Shown here one piece after another: positions 10,441 to 21,126 of a stretch of DNA of 64,000 bases. Source of the DNA: Pseudomonas sp. RIT-PI-S (GTDB taxonomy: Bacteria > Pseudomonadota > Gammaproteobacteria > Pseudomonadales > Pseudomonadaceae). Made by a program: the position numbers and the translations under genes. Numbering within the stretch: position 1 is the stretch's first letter; the number at the start of each line of letters is the position of its first letter. Location: NCBI RefSeq assembly GCF_025642975.1, contig NZ_JANZKJ010000003.1:124001-188000 (forward strand), in the 5' to 3' direction. The notes beneath the pieces were generated by a model. It was given only the letters and a program-made list of their open reading frames with translations, ran no database searches and was not told where the DNA came from.

Positions 10441-12172
10441 CGGCAGGCAACTGGTAGCTCCAGGTTTCAGTCAACACTTCTTCAGTTTTGACCGGTTCAG
10501 CAGGCTCGGCGGGTGCCGCAGGGGTGGCTGCAGGTTCAGCGGCAGGGGCGACCTTGTCATGCTTGCCACCTTTTTTGTGGCCATGGGACGGTTCCTCTGC
10601 CTTGGCTTCCACAACAGGCTTGGGCGGGTCGACCGGCAGGATGTCTTGCACCAGCGCCGCGCGCATTTCCACCGGCTTGCTACCGTCCTTCACCTTAATC
10701 CGCAAGGTCAGGCGCCAGCCCTGGGTTTCCGGGTTATAGCGCACGCTGTTTTCGACCAGGTCGGCGTTGTCGCCCACGCTTACCTGGCTGCGGACGCCAG
10801 CATCATCGAGCAGCGACTTGAGCTTGGGCCCTTCGAAATCAATGAGGAACGCCAGGCTGCCGTCGGGCTGACGGACCAGGTTGGCCTGCTTCACGTCGCC
10901 GATCGAACGCAGGGTCTGCTTGACCCAGGCGATGTCTGGCGAGTGCAGCTCGGCCTCGTCCATGGTCCAGTGAATGCGGTAATTATGCTCGAGAGGCTCA
11001 CCTGGCTCCGGCATTTTCTCCGGGCTCCAGAACGCAACGATGTTGTCGTTGGTTTCATCGGCGGTCGGGATCTCCACCAGGTCTACGGTGCCCTTGCCCC
11101 AATCCCCGCGTGGCTCTACCCAGGCGCTCGGGCGACGGTCGTAACGGTCGTCGAGGTCTTCGAAGCGGTCAAATTCGCGGCCGCGCTGCAACAGGCCAAA
11201 GCCTTGTGGGTTTTCCACGGTGAAGCTGCTGACAGCCAGGTGCTTGGGGTTATTGAGGGGGCGCCAGATCCATTCGCCGTTGCCGGCGTGGATCGACAGG
11301 CCGTTGGAATCGTGCAGCTCGCGGCGGTAGTTGAGCGAGCGAGACGGCTGGTTGGCGCCGAACAGGAACATGCTGGTCAGCGGCGCCACGCCAAGGCGGC
11401 TAACGTGGTCACGCATGAACACGCGGGACTGAACGTCTACCACACTGTCGGTGCCGGGGCGCAGCACCAGGCGGTAGGCACCGGTGGAGCGCGGCGAATC
11501 GAGCAACGCGTAGATGATCAGCTGTTTGTCTTGTGGGTCGGGCTTTTCGATCCAGAACTCGGTGAAGCGCGGGAATTCTTCGCCGGAAGGCAAGGCGGTA
11601 TCGATGGCCAGGCCACGGGCGGACAAGCCGTAGTTCTGGCCTTTGCCCAGCACCCGGAAATAGCTGGCGCCCAAGAGGGTCATGACTTCGTCCTGCTTGT
11701 CCGCCTTGTTCAGCGGATAGAGCACACGGAAGCCCGCCCAGCCGAGGTTCTCGGTGGTCTTGGGATCGAACTGCAGGTCACCGTACTCGAAGCGGGAGGC
11801 GTCGTACTTGATTTCCTCGACCGAGGTAGCGGTGACTTCGTTGATCTTCACCGGCACGTCGAAGTGCATGCCCTGGTGATAGAAGGAAAGCTTGAACGGG
11901 GTTTTGTCGTCAGCCCACTCGACCTTGTCGGCGCGGAACTGGATCTTTTGGTAGTCCGCGAACTTCATGTCACGGAACAGCGGTGGCAGGTTACTTTTTG
12001 GCGCTTCGTATTTCTGCGCGGCAAGGTCTTTGGCCTTGGCGGTAACGTCGTCCAGGCTGAACGCCCACAGTTGCCCAGCGCCAAGCAGGCAGAACAGCGC
12101 GGAACTCGCCATCAGCGCCTGGCGAAAGCGTTTGCCGGTTGTTCTTGGTGTGTTACACGGACTAACAATCAC
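10433..12172 (-). CDS. opgG: Periplasmic glucan biosynthesis protein OpgG
   Basis: 579 residues, GTG start preceded by GAGGGT. A signal peptide (basic RTTGKRFRQ, then [19 protein letters not shown]) directs it to the periplasm. The mature protein starts [20 protein letters not shown] like its P. putida orthologue. OpgG is thought to add or organise beta-1,6 branches on the glucan made by OpgH. The C-terminal region contains an Ala/Pro/Glu/Lys-rich extension with a His-Lys stretch before the conserved end [14 protein letters not shown]. That extension is variable in the family. Confidence 0.94.
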   Translation of the reverse strand: MIVSPCNTPRTTGKRFRQALMASSALFCLLGAGQLWAFSLDDVTAKAKDLAAQKYEAPKSNLPPLFRDMKFADYQKIQFRADKVEWADDKTPFKLSFYHQGMHFDVPVKINEVTATSVEEIKYDASRFEYGDLQFDPKTTENLGWAGFRVLYPLNKADKQDEVMTLLGASYFRVLGKGQNYGLSARGLAIDTALPSGEEFPRFTEFWIEKPDPQDKQLIIYALLDSPRSTGAYRLVLRPGTDSVVDVQSRVFMRDHVSRLGVAPLTSMFLFGANQPSRSLNYRRELHDSNGLSIHAGNGEWIWRPLNNPKHLAVSSFTVENPQGFGLLQRGREFDRFEDLDDRYDRRPSAWVEPRGDWGKGTVDLVEIPTADETNDNIVAFWSPEKMPEPGEPLEHNYRIHWTMDEAELHSPDIAWVKQTLRSIGDVKQANLVRQPDGSLAFLIDFEGPKLKSLLDDAGVRSQVSVGDNADLVENSVRYNPETQGWRLTLRIKVKDGSKPVEMRAALVQDILPVDPPKPVVEAKAEEPSHGHKKGGKHDKVAPAAEPAATPAAPAEPAEPVKTEEVLTETWSYQLPADE

Positions 12173-12450
12173 GAGCTACCCTCGCCGAAAAACAGATCAT
12201 TGAACCAACGGCCAGCTGCGTTTGCCGGGTTGGCGAGCATTGTTCCGACTCCGAAAGGGCTCAATGATTCCCTAAGCGGCGCCGGCCCAGCACTCAAGTT
12301 AGAACAAAACCGGGGACAGTACCTGCGGTCCCCCCGGCGCGCGATTATCTAGCACGCCGCGAAACAACGCATCAGGGGCACGGAAGAATTTCTGCTACAA
12401 AATAGGATTTTTCATCGCCCGATGGGGTTTTTCCAGGGGCTGGGTGTGTT

Positions 12451-12888
12451 TCAGGCCTGCAACATGAAGGTCACAGGGCCGTCGTTGACCAAATGAACCT
12501 GCATGTCTGCGCCAAAACGCCCGCTCTGCACCCCAGGGTGAGCCGCCTGGGCCTGGCGCAGCAGGTACTCGAACAGCTCGCGGGCGAGCTCCGGTGGCGC
12601 GGCGGTGGAAAAGCTCGGGCGCATGCCGCTGCGGGTGTCGGCCGCTAGGGTGAACTGCGATACCAGCAGCAGCCCGCCCTGCACATCGACGAGGGAGCGG
12701 TTCATACGCCCTTCGGCGTCGCTGAACACCCGGTAGTTAAGCAGCTTGTGCAAAAGCCTGTCGGCCTGGGCCCCGGTGTCGCCTGGCTCTACCGCGACCA
12801 ACACCAAAAGGCCCTGGTCGATTGCCCCGATGGTTGCGCCAGCCACCTCGACACGGGCGCTGGTCACCCGCTGCAACAGGCCCTTCAT
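12451..12888 (-). CDS. dtd: D-aminoacyl-tRNA deacylase
   Basis: 145 residues. Removes D-amino acids mis-attached to tRNA. The two family motifs are present: [11 protein letters not shown] (SQFTL catalytic loop) and NDGPVTFML at the C-terminus. The start ATG overlaps the stop of pip (ATGA), so the two are co-transcribed as pip-dtd. Confidence 0.96.
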   Translation of the reverse strand: MKGLLQRVTSARVEVAGATIGAIDQGLLVLVAVEPGDTGAQADRLLHKLLNYRVFSDAEGRMNRSLVDVQGGLLLVSQFTLAADTRSGMRPSFSTAAPPELARELFEYLLRQAQAAHPGVQSGRFGADMQVHLVNDGPVTFMLQA

Positions 12889-13856
12889 GCCTCTTCAAGG
12901 GGCAGGTCGAGCAGGCGCCGCGCCATCTCGTCGGCGGCACGGACCAAGGCGTCGATGATGCCCGGTTCGGAGCTGGCGTGCCCGGCATCGCGGATGACCT
13001 TGAGCTCACTGTTCGGCCAGGCGTGGTGCAGCTCCCAGGCGTTGTCCAACGGGCAGATCACGTCGTAGCGGCCATGGATGATCACCGCCGGCAGGTGGGC
13101 GATCTTGTGAACGTCACGAATCAGTTGGTCTGGTTCGAGGAACGCGTTGTTGACGAAGTAATGGGTCTCGATACGTGCGATGGATAGCGCCCGCTGCGGC
13201 TCGGAGAAACGATCGACGATCAACGGATTGGGCCGCAGGGTGGCGGTGCGGCCTTCCCAGATCGACCAGGCCTTGGCGGCGTGCATCTGCGCGATCTGGT
13301 CGCTGCCGGTCAGCCGCTTGTGGAACGCCTTGAGCAAATCGCCACGCTCGTCTTGAGGGATGGGCGCGAGGTAATCCTGCCAGTAATCCGGGAACATCCG
13401 GTTGGCGCCTTCCTGGTAGAACCAGCGGAATTCCTGCGGGCGGCAGAGGAAGATCCCACGCAGGATCAGCCCATGCACGCGATCAGGATGAGCCTGGGCG
13501 TAGGCCAGTGCCAGCGTGGAACCCCAGGACCCACCGAACAGCACCCACTTGTCGATGCCCAGGTGTTCGCGGATGCGCTCGATATCGCGCACCAAGTCCC
13601 AGGTGGTGTTGTTTTCCAGGCTGGCGTGCGGCGTGGAGCGGCCGCAACCGCGCTGATCGAAGGTCACGATGCGGTAAAGATTAGGGTCGAAGTAGCAACG
13701 GCTGGCGGCGTCGCAACCCGAGCCAGGCCCACCGTGTATGAACAGGACCGGCAGACCCTCGGGGGAACCACTCTCGTCGACATAAAGCACATGCGGCTCA
13801 TCCACGGCCAGATCGTGCCGTGCATAGGGTTTGATCTGCGGGTACAAGGTCAGCAT
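12885..13856 (-). CDS. pip: Proline iminopeptidase
   Basis: 323 residues, alpha/beta-hydrolase of peptidase family S33 that releases N-terminal proline from peptides. The oxyanion-hole motif HGGPGSG, the nucleophile elbow [13 protein letters not shown] and the late catalytic His in [11 protein letters not shown] are visible. Cytoplasmic: no signal peptide. GGAG precedes the ATG. It is followed by overlapping dtd. Confidence 0.94.
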   Translation of the reverse strand: MLTLYPQIKPYARHDLAVDEPHVLYVDESGSPEGLPVLFIHGGPGSGCDAASRCYFDPNLYRIVTFDQRGCGRSTPHASLENNTTWDLVRDIERIREHLGIDKWVLFGGSWGSTLALAYAQAHPDRVHGLILRGIFLCRPQEFRWFYQEGANRMFPDYWQDYLAPIPQDERGDLLKAFHKRLTGSDQIAQMHAAKAWSIWEGRTATLRPNPLIVDRFSEPQRALSIARIETHYFVNNAFLEPDQLIRDVHKIAHLPAVIIHGRYDVICPLDNAWELHHAWPNSELKVIRDAGHASSEPGIIDALVRAADEMARRLLDLPLEEA

Positions 13857-13983
13857 CAGGCGCTCCGTAAGGGTTTGGTCAGCCGTGAGCCATCATAAAC
13901 CCGATTCGCCTGTATGTGCTTGCCTAAACGCTGCGCTTGTCGTAGCCGGGCCTGTTCGCAAAGGAGCTATTCGCTGGCTGGGG

Positions 13984-14787
13984 TCACCGGGGATAGGTCT
14001 CCCGCCCCCACGCCAGCGCCGCTTCGAGCAACCGCCGCAATACCTCGCGGGTAGGCTCGGCCAAAGCCGGGCGGTAATCGAACGGAGGCTGTTCGTTCAT
14101 ATAAGTCGCCTGGCCCAGCTCTAGCTGCACCGCATGAATGTCGTGTGCCGGATCGCCGTAATGCCGGGTGATATGCCCACCCTTGAAGCGCCCATTGAGC
14201 ACATGGCTGTACCCTTGAGCTTCGGCGCACACTTGTTCGAGCCGGCCGGCCAGTTCGGGCGCGCAGCTGGCGTTGTTGAAGGTGCCTAGGTTGAAGTCCG
14301 GTAGCTTGCCATCGAACAACCGAGGCACGTGGGAGCAGATCGAGTGGGCGTCCCACAGCAGGGCGTAGCCGTGGATTTCACGCAGGCGTGCCAGCTCACT
14401 GGCGATTTGCTGGTGGTACGGCCGCCATACGCGCTCCAGGTAGTGGGCCCGCTGCTGCGCGGCAGGCACCTGCCCTGGCTGGAACAGCGGCGTGCCGTCG
14501 AACAGGGTGTCCGGGTACAACCCTGTGGTGGCGCCGGCGTACAAGGGTTTGTCATCGTCGGGGCGGTTGAGGTCGATGACGAAGCGCGAGTATTCAGCTA
14601 CCAACACGCTGGCGCCAAGCGCTTGGGCAAAATCGTACAGCCGTGGGATATGCCAATCCGTATCTGGCAGGCCGCGCGCCGGCTCTACCAAGCCGCGCCC
14701 CACGGCTTCGGTCAACCGCAGCCCGGCGTGGGGGACGCTGATCAGCAGCGGTACGCTGCCCTGGCTGAAGGTAAAGGTATCGTTCAT
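13984..14787 (-). CDS. hutG: N-formylglutamate deformylase HutG
   Basis: 267 residues. Last step of the Pseudomonas five-step histidine pathway: hydrolysis of N-formylglutamate to glutamate and formate. Recognisable segments are SVPHAG near the N-terminus, [17 protein letters not shown] and [17 protein letters not shown]. Its ATG overlaps the hutI stop (ATGA). It is the last gene of the leftward hutU-hutT-hutW-hutV-hutI-hutG run. Confidence 0.95.
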   Translation of the reverse strand: MNDTFTFSQGSVPLLISVPHAGLRLTEAVGRGLVEPARGLPDTDWHIPRLYDFAQALGASVLVAEYSRFVIDLNRPDDDKPLYAGATTGLYPDTLFDGTPLFQPGQVPAAQQRAHYLERVWRPYHQQIASELARLREIHGYALLWDAHSICSHVPRLFDGKLPDFNLGTFNNASCAPELAGRLEQVCAEAQGYSHVLNGRFKGGHITRHYGDPAHDIHAVQLELGQATYMNEQPPFDYRPALAEPTREVLRRLLEAALAWGRETYPR

Positions 14788-16004
14788 GGGGTTTCCTGCT
14801 TGAAGGTCAATTCCGCGCCATGGCGGATGATGCGCTTGTCCAGGTCACCGCCCAGCCAGTACGCCAGGTCGGCCGGGCGTTCGATGTCCCAGGCCACAAA
14901 GTCGGCCACCTTGCCCACCTCCAATGAGCCATGGCTGTCGCCCAGCCCCAGCGCTCGCGCAGCGTGCAAGGTTACGCCGGCCAAGGCTTGCTCGGGGGTA
15001 AGGCGGAACAGCGTGCAGGCCATGTTCATCATCAGCCGCAGCGAGAGCACCGGCGAGGTGCCTGGGTTGCTGTCGGTCGAGATTGCGATGGCCACGTTGT
15101 TGTCGTGCAGGGCCTGCATCGGTGGCAAACGGGTTTCGCGCAGGAAATAGAACGCGCCAGGCAGCAGCACCGCCACGGTACCGGCGGCCCCCATGGCCAC
15201 GGCATCCTGCTCGCTCATGAACTCCAGATGATCGGCCGATAGCGCCTGGTATTTCGCTGCCAGGCTGGAACCACCGAGCGAGGACAACTGCTCGGCGTGT
15301 AGTTTTACCGGCAGCCCCAACCGGCTAGCGGCCTGGAACACTCGCTCGACCTGCGCCGGGGAAAACGCCAGGTATTCGCAGAAGGCGTCCACCGCATCCA
15401 CCAGCCCTTCACTGGCCAGGGCCGGCAGCAGCTCTTCGCAGATGAAGCTGATATAGCCATCGGCATTGTCTTTGTAGGCGTCCGGCACCGCATGCGCCGC
15501 CAGGCAGGTTGCCCGCACGGTCACTGGCAACTCATCGCCCAGGCGGCGAATGACCCGCAGCATCTTGCGTTCGCTGGGAAGGTCCAGCCCATAGCCAGAC
15601 TTGATCTCCACCGTGGTCACCCCTTCCTTTAGCAGGCAGGCCAAGCGGCGGCGGGCACTCTCGAACAAGGCGTCTTCACTGGCGGCTCGGGTCGCGCGCA
15701 CGGTATTGGCGATGCCGCCACCCTGGGCGGCGATTTCGGCATAGCTCACGCCTTGCAGCCGCTGTTCGAACTCGCCGCTGCGGTTGCCGCCGTAAACCAA
15801 ATGCGTATGGCAGTCGATCAGCCCTGGGGTTACCCAGCGCCCCTGCAGGTCGACTTGCTCGCAACCGGGGTTCGTCGGGGCTTCGCCCTGCGGCCCGACC
15901 CACTGGATTTTCCCCTCATCAGTGATCATCGCGGCGTTCTCGATGATCGAATAGCGCCCCTCTGCAAGGGTTGCCAGGTGGCAGTTGTGCCAGAGCGTGG
16001 GCAT
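14784..16004 (-). CDS. hutI: Imidazolonepropionase HutI
   Basis: 406 residues. Amidohydrolase that opens imidazolonepropionate to N-formimino-glutamate. Metal-binding [12 protein letters not shown] and KLHAEQ, and the substrate region [12 protein letters not shown] ([16 protein letters not shown]), are visible. Upstream, 23 bases away, is the ABC ATPase gene; in P. aeruginosa a histidase-like gene lies in that gap (from memory) but not here. Confidence 0.95.
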   Translation of the reverse strand: MPTLWHNCHLATLAEGRYSIIENAAMITDEGKIQWVGPQGEAPTNPGCEQVDLQGRWVTPGLIDCHTHLVYGGNRSGEFEQRLQGVSYAEIAAQGGGIANTVRATRAASEDALFESARRRLACLLKEGVTTVEIKSGYGLDLPSERKMLRVIRRLGDELPVTVRATCLAAHAVPDAYKDNADGYISFICEELLPALASEGLVDAVDAFCEYLAFSPAQVERVFQAASRLGLPVKLHAEQLSSLGGSSLAAKYQALSADHLEFMSEQDAVAMGAAGTVAVLLPGAFYFLRETRLPPMQALHDNNVAIAISTDSNPGTSPVLSLRLMMNMACTLFRLTPEQALAGVTLHAARALGLGDSHGSLEVGKVADFVAWDIERPADLAYWLGGDLDKRIIRHGAELTFKQETP

Positions 16005-16027
16005 GTCAAAAGCTCCGAAAGCGTGTG

Positions 16028-16840
16028 TCAGGTACCAGCACGACGCTGGACGAAACGGCTCACGTAATCGTCTGCGGGGTGCTGAAGAATATGTTGTGGC
16101 GTACCCACTTGAACCAAGCGGCCGTCGCGCAGGATGGCAATGCGGTCGCCGAGGCGCAGCGCTTCGTCGAGGTCGTGGGTGATGAACACAATGGTTTTGT
16201 GCAATCGCGCCTGCAGCTCGCGCAGTTGCGCTTGCAGGTCCGCGCGGATGAGTGGGTCGAGGGCGCTGAAGGCTTCATCGAGCAGCAGGATGGGCGTATC
16301 GCAGGCCAAGGCGCGCGCCAGGCCAACCCGTTGGCGCATGCCACCGCTCAACTGCTCGGGCCAATGCGCGGCATAGCCATCGAGGCCTACTTGCTCGATC
16401 CAGTGCTGGGCCCGCTCGAGGCTGGCCGCCCGGGTGTCGCCACGCAAGCGCAGGCCATAGGCGACGTTATCCAGCACATTCTTGTGGGGCAGCAGGCCAA
16501 AGCCCTGGAAGACCATGCTGATGTCACGCCGGCGAAATTCCCGCAAGCGCGCGGGCCGGTAGTCCAGGACGTTCTCGCCCTGAATGATGATCTCGCCTCT
16601 GGACGGATCGATCAGCCGGTTGAAGTGGCGCACCAGGGTGGACTTGCCCGAGCCCGACAAGCCCATGATCACGAACACTTCGCCCGCGTCGATGCTCAGC
16701 GACACGTCCGCTACCCCCAGTACACAGCCGGTTTGCGCAAGGATGTCCGCCTTGCTCGCCCCTTGGTCCAGCAGTGCCAGCGCCTGCCCTGGGCGGCGCC
16801 CGAAAACCTTGGTGACATGCCGCAGCTCGATCACGCTCAT
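16028..16840 (-). CDS. hutV: Histidine-type ABC transporter ATPase (HutV-like)
   Basis: 270 residues. ProV/HutV-class ATPase of a quaternary-amine/histidine importer. Walker A is GLSGSGKST, the signature is [15 protein letters not shown], and Walker B is [13 protein letters not shown], followed by the H-loop [10 protein letters not shown]. The N-terminal extension [19 protein letters not shown] is typical of the HutV/ProV class. The start (16840) overlaps the permease stop (ATGA). No CBS domains follow. The partner binding protein is not encoded in the window, so the substrate is inferred from context only. Confidence 0.85.
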   Translation of the reverse strand: MSVIELRHVTKVFGRRPGQALALLDQGASKADILAQTGCVLGVADVSLSIDAGEVFVIMGLSGSGKSTLVRHFNRLIDPSRGEIIIQGENVLDYRPARLREFRRRDISMVFQGFGLLPHKNVLDNVAYGLRLRGDTRAASLERAQHWIEQVGLDGYAAHWPEQLSGGMRQRVGLARALACDTPILLLDEAFSALDPLIRADLQAQLRELQARLHKTIVFITHDLDEALRLGDRIAILRDGRLVQVGTPQHILQHPADDYVSRFVQRRAGT

Positions 16841-17688
16841 TTGCCAGCCCTGCGCCGTGGCTGACCGTAGGCCTGGGTAATCCGGTCGATGACAATGGCC
16901 AGCGCGACGATTGCCAGCCCTGCTTCCAGGCCCTTGCCTACGTTGAGGGTCTGGATACCGGCGAGTACGTCTTCTCCCAGCCCGCGGGCGCCGATCATCG
17001 AGGCGATCACCACCATGGAAAGCGCCATCATGGTTGTTTGGTTGATGCCCGCCATGATACTCGGCAACGCCAGCGGCAATTGCACGCCGAGCAGCTGCTG
17101 CCAGGGGCTGGCGCCGAAGGCGTTGACCGCCTCCATCACTTCCCGGTCTACCTGGCGGATGCCCAGGTCCGTCAGGCGAATCACCGGCGCGATGGCGTAG
17201 ACCACGGTGGCGAAGATCGCCGGCACCTTGCCCAGGCCAAACAACATCAGCACGGGAATCAAGTACACGAAGCTGGGTAGGGTTTGCATCACATCGAGCA
17301 GTGGCAACAGCACCGCCCGCACCCGGGGGAAGCGCGCCGCCACCATCCCCAGCGGCACCCCCAGCACGATCGCCAGGGTGGTGGCGACCAGTACCAGGGC
17401 CAGTGTTTGCAGAAGTTTGTCCCACAGGCCCACCGCACCGACCATGAACAGCAAGCCTGCCATCAGCACCGCCATGTACCAGCGCCGGCTGGCATGCCAG
17501 GCCAGGGCGCCAACGATCAGCAGCAACAGCCACCAGGGCGTGGCCCGCAGCACGCTTTCGAGCCCCACCAGCACAGCCAGCAAGGACTCGGAAACCTGTC
17601 GCAAGGCATCGCCATAGCGGCCGACCAACTGGTCGACCCAGGCATTGACGCCATTGGCGATGGAAAACGTCAGGCTGTCGGGAAACAT
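16837..17688 (-). CDS. hutW: Histidine-type ABC transporter permease (HutW-like)
   Basis: 283 residues with about six to seven membrane segments. The EAA-type loop reads AFGASPWQQLLGVQLPLALP, and NQTTMMALSMVVIASMIGA matches ProW/HutW permeases. It overlaps the ATPase gene downstream. Upstream, only 57 bases separate it from the urocanate-type transporter, with no room for the binding-protein gene (hutX) usually placed here. GAGAG precedes the ATG. Confidence 0.85.
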   Translation of the reverse strand: MFPDSLTFSIANGVNAWVDQLVGRYGDALRQVSESLLAVLVGLESVLRATPWWLLLLIVGALAWHASRRWYMAVLMAGLLFMVGAVGLWDKLLQTLALVLVATTLAIVLGVPLGMVAARFPRVRAVLLPLLDVMQTLPSFVYLIPVLMLFGLGKVPAIFATVVYAIAPVIRLTDLGIRQVDREVMEAVNAFGASPWQQLLGVQLPLALPSIMAGINQTTMMALSMVVIASMIGARGLGEDVLAGIQTLNVGKGLEAGLAIVALAIVIDRITQAYGQPRRRAGK

Positions 17689-17745
17689 AGGCGGCTCTCG
17701 TCATGGGCATTCACCAGCCTAGGACAGCCAACGCAGCGCAGCGGC

Positions 17746-19203
17746 TCAAATCGGATTCGCTTGAGTGAACGCCGGGGTTGCCACAGACTCGGCGTCGGGC
17801 AGGATCAACTGCGCCGGGATCGGGCGCGGCCAGCGGCGCGCGGCCCAGTAGTACACCAGCGCCGGCAACACCAAGCCGATGATCCAGGAGATATCCGTGT
17901 CCCCCAGGCGCTCCACCAGCGGCCCGGTATAAAAATGGGTAGAGATGAACGGCAGCTGGATAAGCACTCCGAACACGTACACGCTGATGCCCACCGGATT
18001 CCAGGCGCCGTAGCGGCCATTGGGATCGTTCAGGGCCGGCAGGTCGTAGCGCTCTTTGCTGATGCAGTAGTAATCCACCAGGTTGATGGCGCTCCACGGC
18101 GTGAAGAACGCCAGCAGGAAGAGAATGAAGGCGGAGAAGTCCTTGAGGAACGAATCCTTGCCTAACAGGGCCAGGCTGGTGGACACCGCGACCATGGCCA
18201 GGATGCACAGCATGCGTGTGGCGGAGCCGATTCGCCGCTGCCCGGACAGGCCGCTGAAGATCGTCGCCATCGACATGAAGCTGCCGTAGGCGTTGAGAAT
18301 GGTGATGGTCAGCTTGCCGAAGGCGATGCTGAAGTACAGCAGCGCCGCTACGGCGCCGGTCCCGCCCAGGCCGACGATGAACGCCACCTCGTGATGGGCG
18401 AAGCCTTTGCCGGCCAACGCGGCCGCGAACACCCCGAACACCATCGCCGCTTGCGCGCCGATCACCGAGCCCAGGCCCACCGCCCAGAACGTGCCGGCCG
18501 CCGGCGTCGACCGCGGCAGGTACCGCGAGTAGTCCGCCACATAGGGCCCGAAGGCAATCTGCCAGGAGGCTGACAGCGACACCGCCAGCAAGAAGCTGCT
18601 CAAGGAGAAGTTACGGTTGCCCAGCAGCGCGGGAATGTCGTTGCCGGCCAGCAAGGCATAGAAGAGGTAGGCGAAGGCCAGCACCCCGAGCACGCTGGCT
18701 ACCCGGCCAACCAGGTGGATCACCCGGTAACCAAACACCGTCAGCAGCACGATAACGGCGGCGAACACCAGGATGCCTTGCCAGTCCGCCGTGCCGAGAA
18801 GCTGAGCCACGGCCTGCCCCGCGAGCACCGAGCCGCTGGCGGAAAAGCCGATGTACATCAGGCATACCAGCACCAGCGGTATCACCGCCCCATACACCCC
18901 GAACTGAACCCGGCTGGAGATCATCTGCGGCAAGCCCAGGCGCGGGCCCTGCGCTGCGTGCAGGGCCATTACCGCACCGCCTAGCACTTGCCCCAGGAAC
19001 AGGCCGACCAGCGACCAGAACACATCGCCGCCCAGCACCACCGCCAGGGCACCGGTAACGATGGCAGTGATCTGCAGGTTAGCGCTGAGCCAGAGCGAAA
19101 ACTGGCTGGCGAGACGGCCATGGCGCTCGGCGTCCGGAATGTAATCAATGGAGCGCCGTTCGATCAAAGGCTTGTTTGCAGTGCTGTGCGTATTTATCGC
19201 CAT
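17746..19203 (-). CDS. NCS1-family permease, probable urocanate transporter (HutTu)
   Basis: 485 residues, about 12 membrane segments, of the cytosine/purine/uracil/thiamine/allantoin permease family. The region ASGSVLAGQAVAQLLGT and the central SWQIAFGPYVADYSRYLP fit that family. In Pseudomonas hut loci an NCS1 protein next to hutU has been assigned to urocanate uptake, and the position directly after hutU (57-base gap) supports that here. Start at 19203 because GGAG lies upstream; an upstream in-frame ATG lacks a site. Substrate specificity is inference. Confidence 0.8.
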   Translation of the reverse strand: MAINTHSTANKPLIERRSIDYIPDAERHGRLASQFSLWLSANLQITAIVTGALAVVLGGDVFWSLVGLFLGQVLGGAVMALHAAQGPRLGLPQMISSRVQFGVYGAVIPLVLVCLMYIGFSASGSVLAGQAVAQLLGTADWQGILVFAAVIVLLTVFGYRVIHLVGRVASVLGVLAFAYLFYALLAGNDIPALLGNRNFSLSSFLLAVSLSASWQIAFGPYVADYSRYLPRSTPAAGTFWAVGLGSVIGAQAAMVFGVFAAALAGKGFAHHEVAFIVGLGGTGAVAALLYFSIAFGKLTITILNAYGSFMSMATIFSGLSGQRRIGSATRMLCILAMVAVSTSLALLGKDSFLKDFSAFILFLLAFFTPWSAINLVDYYCISKERYDLPALNDPNGRYGAWNPVGISVYVFGVLIQLPFISTHFYTGPLVERLGDTDISWIIGLVLPALVYYWAARRWPRPIPAQLILPDAESVATPAFTQANPI

Positions 19204-19260
19204 GCCAGTCTCCATCCAGGGGGTGAACCCCCTGGCGGCTGCCAAGGGGCAGTGCTTTTT

Positions 19261-20922
19261 TCAGTCAAGCATCGGCAGGTTCAGCCCCTGCTCCCGGGCA
19301 CAGTCAATTGCGATTTCGTAGCCCGCATCGGCGTGGCGCATCACGCCGGTGGCCGGGTCGTTGTGCAGCACGCGGGCAATACGCTCGGCGGCCTCGTCGG
19401 TGCCGTCGCAGACGATCACCATCCCGGAATGCTGCGAGAAGCCCATGCCTACGCCGCCGCCGTGGTGCAATGACACCCAGGTGGCGCCGCTGGCGGTGTT
19501 GAGCAGGGCATTGAGCAGCGGCCAGTCGGATACGGCGTCGGAGCCATCACGCATGGCTTCGGTTTCGCGGTTAGGGCTGGCCACGGAACCGGAATCCAGA
19601 TGATCGCGCCCGATCACCACAGGCGCGGACAACTCGCCACTTCGTACCATTTCGTTGAACGCCAGGCCCAACTTGGCGCGCTGCCCCAGGCCAACCCAGC
19701 AGATACGTGCTGGCAAACCTTGGAAACTGATGCGCTCGCGGGCCATGTTCAGCCAGTTGTGCAGGTGGGCGTCGTCCGGGATCAGCTCCTTGACCTTGGC
19801 GTCGGTCTTATAGATGTCTTCGGCGTTGCCGGACAGCGCGGCCCAGCGGAATGGCCCCACGCCACGGCAGAACAGCGGGCGAATATAGGCCGGTACGAAG
19901 CCTGGGAAGTCGAATGCGTTGTGCACGCCCTCTTCCTTGGCCATCTGCCGGATGTTGTTGCCGTAGTCGAAGGTGGGCACGCCCTGCTTCTGGAATTCCA
20001 GCATGGCTTTTACATGCACGGCCATGGACTGCTTGGCCGCTTTGACCACCGCGGCCGGCTCGGCCAGCGCGCGCTGGCGGTACTGCTCCCAGGTCCAACC
20101 GGCCGGCAGGTAGCCGTTGAGTGGGTCGTGGGCGCTGGTCTGGTCGGTGACCATGTCTGGGCGCACGCCACGCTTGACCAGTTCCGGCAGAACCTCTGCA
20201 GCATTACCCAGCAGCGCAATGGAGATGGCCTTGCCCTCGCCGGTGTACTTGGCGATGCGCGCCAGGGCGTCGTCCAGGTCTGTGGCTTGCTCGTCGACGT
20301 AACGGCTGGCCAGGCGGAAATCGATACGGCTTTGCTGGCACTCGATGTTCAGCGAACAGGCGCCGGCGAGAGTCGCCGCCAATGGCTGCGCGCCGCCCAT
20401 TCCGCCAAGGCCTGCGGTGAGCACCCACTTACCGCTGAGGTTGCCGTTGTAATGCTGGCGGCCGGCTTCCACGAAGGTTTCGTAAGTGCCCTGCACGATG
20501 CCCTGGCTGCCGATGTAGATCCAGCTGCCGGCGGTCATCTGCCCATACATCGCCAGGCCCTTGGCATCCAGCTCGTTGAAGTGTTCCCAGTTAGCCCAGT
20601 GCGGCACCAGGTTGGAGTTGGCTATCAGCACTCGAGGCGCATTGGCGTGGGTTTTGAACACCCCCACAGGCTTGCCCGATTGCACCAGCAGGGTTTCGTC
20701 GGCCTCCAGGTTTTTCAGGCTTTCGACGATGCGGTCATAGCATTCCCAGTTGCGCGCAGCACGGCCGATCCCGCCGTAGACCACCAACTCCTTGGGGTTT
20801 TCGGCCACCTCTGGGTCGAGATTGTTCATCAGCATGCGCAGCGGGGCTTCGGTCAGCCAGCTCTTGGCGTTCAACTGGGTGCCACGGGGCGCGCGGATGT
20901 TTACGTCACGGAAGGTGGTCAT
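19261..20922 (-). CDS. hutU: Urocanate hydratase
   Basis: 553 residues. NAD-dependent hydration of urocanate to imidazolonepropionate. Visible landmarks are [43 protein letters not shown] (NAD site), [13 protein letters not shown] (the region of the active-site Cys) and [16 protein letters not shown]. The start at 20922 ([14 protein letters not shown]) is preceded by AGAGGA. A HutC-type operator lies about 50 bases upstream. It heads the leftward catabolic operon, but the normally linked hutH is absent. Confidence 0.97.
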   Translation of the reverse strand: MTTFRDVNIRAPRGTQLNAKSWLTEAPLRMLMNNLDPEVAENPKELVVYGGIGRAARNWECYDRIVESLKNLEADETLLVQSGKPVGVFKTHANAPRVLIANSNLVPHWANWEHFNELDAKGLAMYGQMTAGSWIYIGSQGIVQGTYETFVEAGRQHYNGNLSGKWVLTAGLGGMGGAQPLAATLAGACSLNIECQQSRIDFRLASRYVDEQATDLDDALARIAKYTGEGKAISIALLGNAAEVLPELVKRGVRPDMVTDQTSAHDPLNGYLPAGWTWEQYRQRALAEPAAVVKAAKQSMAVHVKAMLEFQKQGVPTFDYGNNIRQMAKEEGVHNAFDFPGFVPAYIRPLFCRGVGPFRWAALSGNAEDIYKTDAKVKELIPDDAHLHNWLNMARERISFQGLPARICWVGLGQRAKLGLAFNEMVRSGELSAPVVIGRDHLDSGSVASPNRETEAMRDGSDAVSDWPLLNALLNTASGATWVSLHHGGGVGMGFSQHSGMVIVCDGTDEAAERIARVLHNDPATGVMRHADAGYEIAIDCAREQGLNLPMLD

Positions 20923-20972
20923 GGCAGTGGTCCTCTGAAAAGTCGCGGGTGTTTCGTCCGCACACATATTTA

Positions 20973-20986
20973 CTTGTATGTACAAG
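20973..20986. promoter_or_regulatory. HutC operator upstream of hutU
   Basis: CTTGTATGTACAAG, a near-perfect palindrome 51 bases upstream of the hutU ATG. The core GTATGTAC fits the GntR/HutC-subfamily operator form (GT-N-TA-N-AC type). It probably binds the HutC repressor, released by urocanate. Confidence 0.7.
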
Positions 20987-21074
20987 CATATGCAATCCAG
21001 GGGCCACTTTTTTTCTTCGCCGGCTAAGGGCCAGATCGCGGGCGTTACCCGCTCCTATAGCCTCTGCGAATGAA

Positions 21075-21110
21075 CAAAAAGGGCGCACGGCCGTTAAGCC
21101 GTGCACCCTT
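21075..21110 (-). terminator. Intrinsic terminator after hutC-hutD
   Basis: A 13-bp stem with one mismatch (21079-21091 with 21098-21110) around CGTTAA, followed on the minus strand by a T-run (complement of the A-run at 21076-21080). It sits 17 bases after the hutD stop. Confidence 0.8.
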
Positions 21111-21126
21111 TGGGTGTGAGGAAACG

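Noticed and set aside
17689..17745. Possible remnant of hutX or hutH between the ABC permease and NCS1 transporter genes
   Set aside because: Only 57 bases, with no similarity to either gene seen in any frame.
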